A stretch of 64,000 bases of DNA from Oscillospiraceae bacterium (lineage in GTDB: Bacteria; Bacillota; Clostridia; Oscillospirales; Ruminococcaceae). The stretch spans positions 43,071-107,070 of the forward strand of contig WRLG01000007.1 of assembly GCA_009777725.1 (NCBI GenBank), written 5' to 3'. The position numbers and the translations under genes are program-made. The notes under the pieces are model-generated. The model saw only the letters and a list, made by a program, of their open reading frames with translations. It did not search any database and was not told the DNA's origin. This document shows, one piece after another, positions 17,670 through 29,657 of the stretch; position 1 is the stretch's first letter; each line of letters starts with the position of its first letter.

Positions 17670-20600
17670 AAAAACGAAATCTGATTAGTCTTAGGCAATT
17701 CCGATAAAGCTCCCGAAAGCTCTAATGATTCTATTACGGCTTTGGTTACACCGCTCCGCATTTGAAGCTCGTCTATGGATAGCAGCTCACCCTTTTGCGC
17801 CGCTTCGTGTAAAGCCCGCGCCGCATAAAAGCCTACTCCTTTTACAGAGCAAAAGGGCAGTCTTATTTTACCCTCCTCCGGCAAATAGCTTGAAGCGTCT
17901 GATTTATATACGCTGACGGGCAGGAATTCAAGCCCTCTTGCAAGCATTTCATTGATGAGCATAAGTGCGTCAAGTGTACCGGATTCTTTAGCGGTCCGCT
18001 CATTACCCTTGTTCTTCAGCATGGTGATTTGAGCGCGGACGGCATCTCTGCCCGCAACGGCGGAATCATAATCAAAATCCTCGCCTCTTACGGTGAATAT
18101 GGCGGCGTAAAACGCAAGCGGTTCATAAACCTTAAACCAACCCAGCTTCATCGCCGCAATTACATAAGCCGCCGCGTGCGCTTTAGGGAACATATATTTG
18201 ATTTTCATACAGCTTTCAATATACCATTCGGGGATATTATGGGCGCGCATCTGCTCCTTCATAGCCGCGGTAAGCTTTTTTGCCGCCTGTCCTTTTCTTG
18301 TGATTTCTGTGATTTCAAATGCCAGGCTGGGGTCTAAGCCGTGGTAAATCAGCCTTATCATAATACTATCTCTTGTACCGATAACCTGTGAAATATCGCA
18401 GGTTTTATTCTTGATAAGCTCTTGCGCGTTGCCCAGCCATACGTCCGTTCCGTGTGATAAGCCGGAAATCTGCAAAAGGTCTGAGAAATTAGAGGGCTTT
18501 GCTTCAATAAGCATCTGCCGCACAAAAGATGTGCCCATCTCCGGCAGTGCCAATGTCCCTGTTTCGCAATCTATTTCCTCGGGGGTTACGCCAAGCTCCT
18601 TAGGTGAGGTATACAGGCTCAAAACCCTCTCATCGGCAGGGAAAATGTTAGTGGTTTTAATTCCTGTTAAGTCCTCCAAACGCTTATAAAGGGTCGGAAC
18701 ATCATGCCCTAACTCGTCCAACTTTAGTATAGTATCATGGAGCGAATGGAAGTCAAAGTGAGTGGTAACCACGTCCGATTTCGTATCATCGGCGGGGCGT
18801 TGAACAGGGGTAAAATCCGTAACCTCATATTTTGAGGGGACTACAACCATGCCGCCGGGGTGCTGCCCCGTCGTCCGCTTTATGCCCGTGCAACCCATAA
18901 TGAGGCGGTTTGTTTCGGCTTTTGAGGCGGTCTGCCCCGTTTCGTCAAGATAGTGTTTCACAAAGCCGAATGCGGTTTTTTCGGCGATTGTGCTGATTGT
19001 TCCCGCTTTGAATACATTGTCCGCTCCGAAAAGCTCTTCTGTATATCTGTGCGCGTTTGATTGATATTCGCCGGAAAAGTTAAGGTCTATATCCGGGGTT
19101 TTATCGCCGCCGAAGCCTAGAAAGGTTTCAAACGGAATATCATGCCCGTCACGGTTATACGGCGTATTGCACTTTATGCAGTCTTTAGCCGGCAGGTCAT
19201 AACCCGAGCCGACAGAGCCATCGGTAAAAAATTCACTGTGCTTACATTGCGGGCAGACATAATGCGGAGGGAGCGGGTTAACCTCCGAAATCCCCGCCGC
19301 AAACGCCGCAAATGACGAGCCGACAGAACCCCGCGAGCCGACCTGATACCCATCCTCATTCGATTTAGCGACTAACTTTTGCGCGATGATATACATAACG
19401 GCGAAACCATGCTTGATAATAGAGGATAATTCCCTTTCAAGCCGCGCCGATACCGTTTCGGGCAGTTCGTCACCGTATATTTTTTTGACACGCTCCCAAG
19501 AAATTTTCTGCAAATCCTCATCCGCACCCTCAATTTCGGGGACAAATGTGCCTTTCGGAATCGGTAAAATATCGGGGCTTACCATATCTGATATAAGATT
19601 TGTGTTAGTGACTACGACTTCATAAGCCTTTTCTTCACCCAGATAGGAAAACTCGCGGAGCATTTCTTCGGTTGTCCTAAAAAATAAAGGAGCTTGAAGC
19701 TGTGCATCGGAGTATTTTTGACCGAAGAATAAAACCTTGCGGAACACACTGTCCCCCTCGTCCATAAAGTGAACATCACAGGTAGCGCAGACGGGGATAT
19801 TAAGCTCCGCGCCCAGCTTGACGATTTGGCGGTTCAAATTCTGCAAATCTTCAATCGTGTTAATCTTGCTGTACTCCTCGCTTCTAATCAGATATTCATT
19901 GTTAAGCACGGGCTGAATTTCAAGATAGTCGTAGAATTTGGCAAGCTCTTTTATTTTTTCCCAATCCGCGCCGTCTTTAACCGCGCTGAAAACCTCGCCC
20001 GCCTCGCAAGCACTGCCGATAATAAGCCCCTCGCGGTGCTTTATAAGCTCTGACATGGGTATTTTAGGGTTTCGGTAAAAATATTCAAGGTTTGCTTTGG
20101 ATATTAATTTATACAGGTTTTTAAGCCCCGTATTGTTTTTCACAAGTATGATTTGGTGGTATGCTTTCAGTGTTTTAAGGTCGGCGGTTGAAATGTCGGG
20201 GGCGTTTACGGAATATGCCTCACAGCCGTATATAACTTTAAACTCGCCGCCGCCCCTGCGGATTTTATTCACCGCCGCCGCCGCATCCGGGAATGACTGC
20301 GCTACGCCGTGGTCGGTTATGGCGATTGCTTTATGCCCCCAGCTGTATGCCCTCTCAATCAGCTTTCCGACCGGGGTGATTGCATCCAGCGCGGACATAT
20401 TGGTATGCAGATGAAGCTCAACCCGCTTGACTTCGCTTTTATCCGCCCGCTCTTTCTTTTTTACTTTCATTATATCGCTTGCTCTCATGTTCACCTCTTT
20501 GTCAAAGTTATCATATTCGCTTTTGCCGCGAATGATTACGGTATCGCCTTTTTTTAAGGCAGTCAGCGAATTAGCTGCACCCTTGTCCTCAAAGCTTTTC

Positions 20601-21091
20601 AGTGAAATTGAGCTTGTATAGTCCGTAATACTTACAGAAACGGCAAGCTTTTCTTCGCCCGCCTTAGTGCGGATTTCCCTTTCGGAGCAGTCGAAAACAT
20701 CGCCCCATATGACGACACGTTCCATATTTTCTTTAATGTCAACGATATTGGTAAGCATAAGCTTGCTGATTTTTTTGCCCTTTATAACCTCGGCATTTTC
20801 TGTATATATCGGCAGGTTCATATCTTTTAAAGCGGTAGTTATGTTTTCGGTTTTTTGAACGGCGGCGGCTTCGGGGAAGCGGCAATCTAAGCGGAAGCTG
20901 TTTAAATTTAGCTCTCTTTTAACCGTGTCCTCAAAATCGGAGATATAAGCGTTATCCAGCCTTTGAGCAAATGAAACCGAAATGGTAAGCTCCGTCAATT
21001 CTTTATTATGTATAAGCCTTTGAACCTCCCCCCTGCCCATAGCGGCGGGAACAGAATCCGCATATTCGGAAAATAAATCCTTTATAAACAT
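17666..21091 (-). CDS. polC: DNA polymerase III PolC-type alpha subunit without an evident exonuclease insertion
   Basis: OB fold, split PHP ([23 protein letters not shown]...VIYGCEAYS), C-terminal Zn site [10 protein letters not shown]...CIKC, and catalytic [17 protein letters not shown]. Confidence 0.93.
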   Translation of the reverse strand: MFIKDLFSEYADSVPAAMGRGEVQRLIHNKELTELTISVSFAQRLDNAYISDFEDTVKRELNLNSFRLDCRFPEAAAVQKTENITTALKDMNLPIYTENAEVIKGKKISKLMLTNIVDIKENMERVVIWGDVFDCSEREIRTKAGEEKLAVSVSITDYTSSISLKSFEDKGAANSLTALKKGDTVIIRGKSEYDNFDKEVNMRASDIMKVKKKERADKSEVKRVELHLHTNMSALDAITPVGKLIERAYSWGHKAIAITDHGVAQSFPDAAAAVNKIRRGGGEFKVIYGCEAYSVNAPDISTADLKTLKAYHQIILVKNNTGLKNLYKLISKANLEYFYRNPKIPMSELIKHREGLIIGSACEAGEVFSAVKDGADWEKIKELAKFYDYLEIQPVLNNEYLIRSEEYSKINTIEDLQNLNRQIVKLGAELNIPVCATCDVHFMDEGDSVFRKVLFFGQKYSDAQLQAPLFFRTTEEMLREFSYLGEEKAYEVVVTNTNLISDMVSPDILPIPKGTFVPEIEGADEDLQKISWERVKKIYGDELPETVSARLERELSSIIKHGFAVMYIIAQKLVAKSNEDGYQVGSRGSVGSSFAAFAAGISEVNPLPPHYVCPQCKHSEFFTDGSVGSGYDLPAKDCIKCNTPYNRDGHDIPFETFLGFGGDKTPDIDLNFSGEYQSNAHRYTEELFGADNVFKAGTISTIAEKTAFGFVKHYLDETGQTASKAETNRLIMGCTGIKRTTGQHPGGMVVVPSKYEVTDFTPVQRPADDTKSDVVTTHFDFHSLHDTILKLDELGHDVPTLYKRLEDLTGIKTTNIFPADERVLSLYTSPKELGVTPEEIDCETGTLALPEMGTSFVRQMLIEAKPSNFSDLLQISGLSHGTDVWLGNAQELIKNKTCDISQVIGTRDSIMIRLIYHGLDPSLAFEITEITRKGQAAKKLTAAMKEQMRAHNIPEWYIESCMKIKYMFPKAHAAAYVIAAMKLGWFKVYEPLAFYAAIFTVRGEDFDYDSAVAGRDAVRAQITMLKNKGNERTAKESGTLDALMLINEMLARGLEFLPVSVYKSDASSYLPEEGKIRLPFCSVKGVGFYAARALHEAAQKGELLSIDELQMRSGVTKAVIESLELSGALSELPKTNQISFF

Positions 21092-21102
21092 TGTATCCTC
21101 CC

Positions 21103-24405
<3,303 letters not shown>

Positions 24406-24610
24406 TTTTCGGCTCCCCCGTTCATCTTATTTTGTGCATGTTATCAGAGCGAATTTGTTAGTTATATTATACTATATATGAAAAAATTTGTCAAATAAAA
24501 ATTTTAACAATTCCTAAGCTCAAACGGCTCTTACACCATTTCAGAGGGACTGCATAAAATGAATGAGGGAAGAATGCCTTTTTCCTAATACACTGAAAGG
24601 AACGGTCATT

Positions 24611-24835
24611 TTGACAGGTAAATATACTGTAGCGTTCGGGTCGGTCACAATCGCTATGAAAGCCCAGACGCTTCTTAATCATAACGGAATCCGCACGTCT
24701 GTCGTAAGGACACCTAAGAATCTTTCCTCGGGTTGCGGCTACAGCTTATCCGGCTACGGAGAGGTTTCAATGACGGCGTCGATTCTGGAGCGGAACGGCA
24801 TAAAATACAAGGCGGTAATGGAAACGCCGGAATAG
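24611..24835 (+). CDS. DUF3343 putative Se/S carrier-like protein
   Basis: TTG start with AAAGGA RBS; GYSLSGYGEVSM-type DUF3343 motif; next to a cysteine desulfurase gene. Confidence 0.65.
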   Translation: MTGKYTVAFGSVTIAMKAQTLLNHNGIRTSVVRTPKNLSSGCGYSLSGYGEVSMTASILERNGIKYKAVMETPE

Positions 24836-24889
24836 CTGTGCTCCTAAGGGAGTATCATCCGGCGCGCGTATGAAAGGATAGTAACAGGA

Positions 24890-26035
24890 ATGGCTATTGT
24901 AAACTTTGACAATTCAGCGACATCGTTTCCCAAGCCCGCCTCTGTAAAGGACGCGGCTCTGTCAGCTATTGCCGATTGCGGAGGGAATCCGGGGCGCAGC
25001 GGGCACAAGCTTTCAATTCAAGCGGCGGCTCATGTTTTTAATGTCCGCAGCCGGGCGGCTCATTTTTTCGGCGCGCAGGTTGATAATGTCGTGTTTACCT
25101 TAAACTGCACCCACGCGCTTAATCTGGCGATTCAGGGTGTTATGCGGAGGTATAAAACGGGGCATATTATCATATCAAATCTGGAGCATAATTCCGTAGC
25201 GCGACCCGTCCACGCGCTGTCAAAGTGTTGCCGATACAATTACAGCATAGCGCGGGTTTCGCATGACGATGATGAAACGATTCGCAATATAAAATCGCTT
25301 ATAACTCCGAAAACGCGCCTTGTAGTCTTTTCGCTGGGGAGCAATGTAACGGGGCAGATAACGCCGTTTAGAAAAATAGGCGCGCTTTGCAACGAGCGCG
25401 GAATTTGCTTTATAGGGGACGGCGCGCAGGTATGCGGTGTCCTGCCCGTTACCCTCGGCGATGGGATTAATATCCTCTGCACCTCGGGGCATAAGTCCTT
25501 ATATGGTCTGACAGGGACGGGGCTGCTCATCACGGACGGCAAGCACCACATAGCCCCCGTAATGCAGGGCGGGACGGGGAGCACCTCTCTGGAGCTTATT
25601 CAGCCTGATTTCACGCCGGACAGCTTAGAGAGCGGAACGGTAAACACCGTAGGAATCATCGCTCTCGGAGAGGGTTTGCGCTTTATTGAAACGGTAGGCT
25701 TGAATAACATTCGCAGGCACGAAACCGCGCTCTGCGAAAGGTTTTTGCAGGGTGCTTCAAAAATCCCCAAAATCAAGGTATACCGCAATGACAGAGTAAA
25801 GGATTATCTCCCCGTTATATCGTTCAACCTTTACGGCAAGACGGCAAATGAAGCGGCTTCCCTGCTGAGTGACAGCGGGTTCGCGCTTCGCGGAGGGCTT
25901 CATTGCTCCGGCTTAGCTCATAAATCAATCGGCACTCAAATTGATGGTACAGTTAGGTTTTCGCCATCGTTTTTCAACAATGAAAGGGAAGTAGACGCAC
26001 TTTTAGGGATTCTGGAAAAAGCCGCCAGAGAATAA
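24890..26035 (+). CDS. Class V aminotransferase / cysteine desulfurase family
   Basis: FDNSATSFPKP, PLP Lys in LCTSGHKSLYGLTGTGLL, RGGLHCSGLAHKSIGT. Confidence 0.9.
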   Translation: MAIVNFDNSATSFPKPASVKDAALSAIADCGGNPGRSGHKLSIQAAAHVFNVRSRAAHFFGAQVDNVVFTLNCTHALNLAIQGVMRRYKTGHIIISNLEHNSVARPVHALSKCCRYNYSIARVSHDDDETIRNIKSLITPKTRLVVFSLGSNVTGQITPFRKIGALCNERGICFIGDGAQVCGVLPVTLGDGINILCTSGHKSLYGLTGTGLLITDGKHHIAPVMQGGTGSTSLELIQPDFTPDSLESGTVNTVGIIALGEGLRFIETVGLNNIRRHETALCERFLQGASKIPKIKVYRNDRVKDYLPVISFNLYGKTANEAASLLSDSGFALRGGLHCSGLAHKSIGTQIDGTVRFSPSFFNNEREVDALLGILEKAARE

Positions 26036-26208
26036 TAAAGGGCGTGCCGATTCGTCACGCCCTACAAGGTTTGCAGATATTTTGGTGCTCGGAGGCTACC
26101 CGAAATAAAATAATTCTCAAAATGTTAAAAAAAAATCTATAAACATCTATTGACATCATGAATGTTTAGTAGTATACTAAATATTAGTTGGTTTTTGCTT
26201 ATTGCTCT

Positions 26209-26284
26209 AGGGGTATAGCTCAGCAGGTAGAGCGTCGGTCTCCAAAACCGCAGGTCGAGGGTTCGATTCCTTCTGCCCCTGCCA
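26209..26284 (+). tRNA. tRNA-Trp(CCA), CCA end encoded
   Basis: Cloverleaf with acceptor AGGGGTA/TGCCCCT, anticodon loop CTCCAAA, T-loop TTCGATT. Confidence 0.95.
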
Positions 26285-26712
26285 ATAAAACGCCGTGAAA
26301 TTCAGGGTTTACGGCGTTTTTGTTATTTTGTTGGCTATGCTGTTTGAGAGTATATTTTTTAAAATTGGCTGTTATGTCGGCTGTCGGGTGTTTGGTTTGG
26401 CATTTGCCTCTTGTTGTTAAGGGGGTTATCGTGGGGAAGAATTATCCTTATTATTATGAGGGGCGGGATAATGGGGGGTGAGGGCTTGGGCTTATGAGTT
26501 AGGGCTTTTCTTTGCATAAAGCTTTCATTATAACGTCCCCTTATAATTTAAAACTTCCTTTAAATATAAACATCTTGCTATAACCTATTTTATCATATAT
26601 TGAAAATAATGTCAATGTTTTTTATAATCTTTAATTTAGATTTCATTTGAAACAGTATTGACAATATCAGATAAATCATCTATAATAAAGTTAAGATAAA
26701 AAATAAGGCGGG

Positions 26713-26949
26713 TTGAATATGAACGATTTTACGGTTGAACATCACGTTGAGTCAAATATAGAAAACTCCGCCGCATTTTTCAACAGCGTAGCAAAAATAA
26801 TAGAACAAGCACGGTTACACATCGGGCAAACCACCGACTTGACTATGTGCATGACTTATTTTGGAATAGGGCGAATCTGCAAATCGCAAAGCTTGGTCAG
26901 ACCCGCAAATTTTGCAACACACTGTTGCAAAATTACAATGGCTCAATGA
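26713..26949 (+). pseudogene. DUF1016-like (YhcG N-terminal) fragment
   Basis: AAFFNSVAKIIEQARLHIGQTTDLTMCMTYFGIGRI matches the DUF1016 N-terminal pattern, then shifts frame. Confidence 0.5.
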
Positions 26950-26980
26950 TTATCGAAATTACAGATAAGGTTTGAGTATT

Positions 26981-27838
26981 ATGATTATCTCCGCATCACG
27001 CAGAACGGACATACCCGCATTTTATTCCGATTGGCTAATCAATCGGCTCAATGCGGGTTCTTGTTCAGTGAAAAATCCGTTTAATCCTGCACAAATTCGG
27101 CGAGTATCGCTGTTGCCGCAGGACGTTGACGGGGTTGTGTTGTGGACTAAAAATGCCGCCCCGCTTTTGCCGAAAAGGGCGGCACTTGATAAATATAAAT
27201 ACTATTTTCAATACACAATTACGCCGTATCACAGCGATATAGAGAGCGGGCTTGCCGATAAGAAAAGCGTGGTAATTCCTGCATTTATCGAGTTCGCCCG
27301 GCATATCGGTGCGGAGCATATGATTTGGAGATATGACCCGATTATTATTACAAAACGCTATAATTTTGATTACCACATCAAAGCGTTTACAAAGCTGTGT
27401 GAACTGCTTTCGGGGAGTACCAAAAAGTGTATAATCAGTTTTGTTGTTGCTTATAAGTCGGTTGCGAAAAGTCTGCGCGAAGTTGGGCATTTGGAGTTGG
27501 GAATTGATGAAAAGTTGCGATTGACGGAAGCGTTACTTAGTATAGCAAAAGATTATAATATCACGCTTTGTGCTTGTTGTGAGCTAGCAGAATTAGAACA
27601 ACTCGGCGTACAACCTATATCATGCGTGAACGCTGATTTATTTGGTGTAAACGCTTTGCGTGATAAAAATCAGCGGAAAGGTTGCAACTGCGCTGTCAGT
27701 GTTGACATTGGTGCATATAATTCTTGTATGAATGGCTGTCGATATTGTTATGCAAATCATTTCGAAGCTAAAGTCAGAGCGAATTATGAGAAGCATGATG
27801 TGACCGGGGAGTTGATTCTACGTTGCCCCTGCCAATAA
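26981..27838 (+). CDS. DUF1848 family protein, apparently C-terminally truncated at an att-like site
   Basis: MIISASRRTDIPAFYSDW, VDGVVLWTKNAAPLL and CNCAVSVDIGAYNSCMNGCRYCYAN; ends in ...LILRCPCQ, encoded by tRNA-like sequence. Confidence 0.75.
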   Translation: MIISASRRTDIPAFYSDWLINRLNAGSCSVKNPFNPAQIRRVSLLPQDVDGVVLWTKNAAPLLPKRAALDKYKYYFQYTITPYHSDIESGLADKKSVVIPAFIEFARHIGAEHMIWRYDPIIITKRYNFDYHIKAFTKLCELLSGSTKKCIISFVVAYKSVAKSLREVGHLELGIDEKLRLTEALLSIAKDYNITLCACCELAELEQLGVQPISCVNADLFGVNALRDKNQRKGCNCAVSVDIGAYNSCMNGCRYCYANHFEAKVRANYEKHDVTGELILRCPCQ

Positions 27839-27840
27839 AA
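27824..27840. repeat. tRNA-Trp 3'-end core (att-like), internal copy
   Basis: TGCCCCTGCCAATAAAA identical to 26274-26290 and 28840-28856. Confidence 0.65.
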
Positions 27841-27989
27841 TCAAGGTTAACTATGTGCATGACATATTCACCCTTGACACAAACCCCAAACTGCGTGCGG
27901 CGGTGATAACTGCAAATGAAAAATCCACACTTGACATTTCAGAGCGTTTAGGTTATAATAATATCAGAGAGGATGGGGAGTTGGATTGA
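27831..27989 (+). pseudogene. Truncated C-terminal ORF fragment overlapping the PIN gene start
   Basis: Open frame ANKIKVNYVHDIFTLDTNPKLRAAVITANEKSTLDISERLGYNNIREDGELD* with no start codon; 5' end is the att-like core. Confidence 0.4.
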
Positions 27990-28462
27990 AAAAGCTGAAA
28001 ATTTATCTCGACACATCTGTTATCAGTCATTTAGACGTAACTAACCGCCTTGATTGGATGGCAGAAACCCGAAAACTTTGGGACGAAATAACGGCGGGAA
28101 AATACGATGTTTATTTATCGGAAACAACTTTGACCGAGATAAGCCGTTGCGAACCGCAAAAATTCAATTTCCTTATGGATATACTTGACGAGATTGAATA
28201 TACAGTTCTTCCGCCGAACGAGGAAATTGACGAAGTTGCCGAAATGGTTGTTTCTATGGGCATACTAAAGAAAAAAAGCCTTGACGATTCTTTCCATATC
28301 GGTTCGGCTGTGGTGGGCGGTTGCGATGTTATAGTTTCGTGGAATTTCAAACATCTTGTAAACATCAAAACAATTAAAGGCGTTAGGGCGATTACAACTT
28401 TGCAGGGTTATCCGAATATTGAAATTGTTTCGCCGTCTATGTTGATTGAAAGGGAGGAGTAA
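27986..28462 (+). CDS. PIN-domain type II toxin
   Basis: KIYLDTSVISHL...ETTLTEI...DDSFHIGSAVVGGCDVIVSWNFKHL. Confidence 0.85.
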   Translation: MKKLKIYLDTSVISHLDVTNRLDWMAETRKLWDEITAGKYDVYLSETTLTEISRCEPQKFNFLMDILDEIEYTVLPPNEEIDEVAEMVVSMGILKKKSLDDSFHIGSAVVGGCDVIVSWNFKHLVNIKTIKGVRAITTLQGYPNIEIVSPSMLIEREE

Positions 28463-28464
28463 AT

Positions 28465-28647
28465 ATGACTATGCCTGAATTAAGCCCATATTTTACTGTT
28501 GAGGATATTCACAAAGTCCGTGAATATCATTACGAAGTGACAAAAGATATGTCGCAAGAAGACCGTTGGGCATATTATCGCAAAGGAGCGGAGGAATTCA
28601 GAAGACTATCAGCCGAGCGAAAAGCATTAAAGCAATCGGCGATTTAA
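28465..28647 (+). CDS. Small putative antitoxin paired with the PIN toxin
   Basis: 60 aa; starts 3 bp after the PIN stop codon; co-oriented. Confidence 0.65.
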   Translation: MTMPELSPYFTVEDIHKVREYHYEVTKDMSQEDRWAYYRKGAEEFRRLSAERKALKQSAI

Positions 28648-28805
28648 GCTGTTGGTTTATTCTCAAAAAAACCAACAAAAAACCAACTAAGTTGCAGAAA
28701 CTTATGAAAATCTGCAACAATTAGGAACAACCGTATTATATAAATTCTTGAATTTATCTTAACTTTCAGCAAGTTGCGGTGAGCGACAGCAATAAAAAAC
28801 GAGAG

Positions 28806-28850
28806 CTCCAAAACCGCAGGTTGAGGGTTTGATTCCTTCTGCCCCTGCCA
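28806..28850. repeat. Partial tRNA-Trp 3' half (att-like duplicate)
   Basis: 43/45 identical by eye to tRNA-Trp 26240-26284, beginning in the anticodon loop. Confidence 0.85.
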
Positions 28851-29620
28851 ATAAAACGCCGTGAAATTGAGGGTTTACGGTGTTTTTTGTTATTTTGTTG
28901 GCTATGCTGTTTGAGAATATATTTTTTAAAATTGGCTGTTTATGTCGGCTGTTGGCTGTCGGGTGTTTGGTTTGGCATTTGCCGCTTGTTGTTAAGGGGG
29001 TTATGGAGAGGAGAAGCTATTCTTTTTTACTTACCTATTAAATCACTTAATTTTTTAGTTGCATATTTTCGTTCTCTGATATGTATGCTTTCTTTTGCAA
29101 TATCTTTAAGGATATTATGAGTTTTTGCATTATTTGAATATGATTCACATAATTTATCAATAGCATTTTTTCGTTCTCTAATATGAATTGAGGTTTTCAC
29201 CGTATGTATAAGGGTATCCAAAAGAACATCTGAGCTATCTTCAAGCACATCTGATGAATCAAGCTGTGACAAAGTTGACTTTGAAATTGACTTATTTGAG
29301 AAAATTCCAAAAACAAAAGCTAATAATGCAAAAGCTCCTCCCAAAATTTGTCCCTTATCACTTTCATGGAATCCGTGAATTATAACAGCCAAACCAACAA
29401 TGCCAATAACAAGAATAAATACTCTGTATAATAAAACTTTCATCATAACATCCCCTTATAATTTAAAACTTCCTTTAAATATAAACATCTTGCTATAACC
29501 TATTTTATCATATATTGAAAATAATGTCAATATTTTTATCTTTAATTTAGATTTTATTTGAAACAGTATTGACAACATCAAATAAATCATCTATAATAAA
29601 GTTAAGCTAAACTATATAAA
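28851..29620. repeat. Second copy of the tRNA-Trp downstream region (first copy about 26285-26700)
   Basis: Near-identical flanks (ATAAAACGCCGTGAAATT.AGGGTTTACGG... and CCCCTTATAATTTAAAACTTCC...); the middle ORF is missing from copy 1. Confidence 0.8.
29027..29446 (-). CDS. Small membrane protein with repeated SIHIRERK motif
   Basis: Two TM segments, then TSIHIRERKNAIDKL / ESIHIRERKYATKKL. Confidence 0.55.
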   Translation of the reverse strand: MMKVLLYRVFILVIGIVGLAVIIHGFHESDKGQILGGAFALLAFVFGIFSNKSISKSTLSQLDSSDVLEDSSDVLLDTLIHTVKTSIHIRERKNAIDKLCESYSNNAKTHNILKDIAKESIHIRERKYATKKLSDLIGK

Positions 29621-29657
29621 GATAGAATTAACACTGAACAAAGAAAGGCTGATTTCA

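Noticed and set aside
20097-20557. + strand ORFs inside polC, and similar antisense ORFs inside smc, metH, proS and the hybrid kinase
   Set aside because: They lie opposite well-supported genes, lack RBS and protein motifs, and arise from codon bias.
26039-26063. AGGGCGTG..CACGCCCT hairpin after the cysteine desulfurase gene
   Set aside because: Short hairpin without a T-run; could be a REP scrap or terminator, not enough to call.
26209-29620. Complete integrative element at tRNA-Trp
   Set aside because: No integrase, relaxase or replication gene is present. Only a decayed or cargo-only arrangement is supported.
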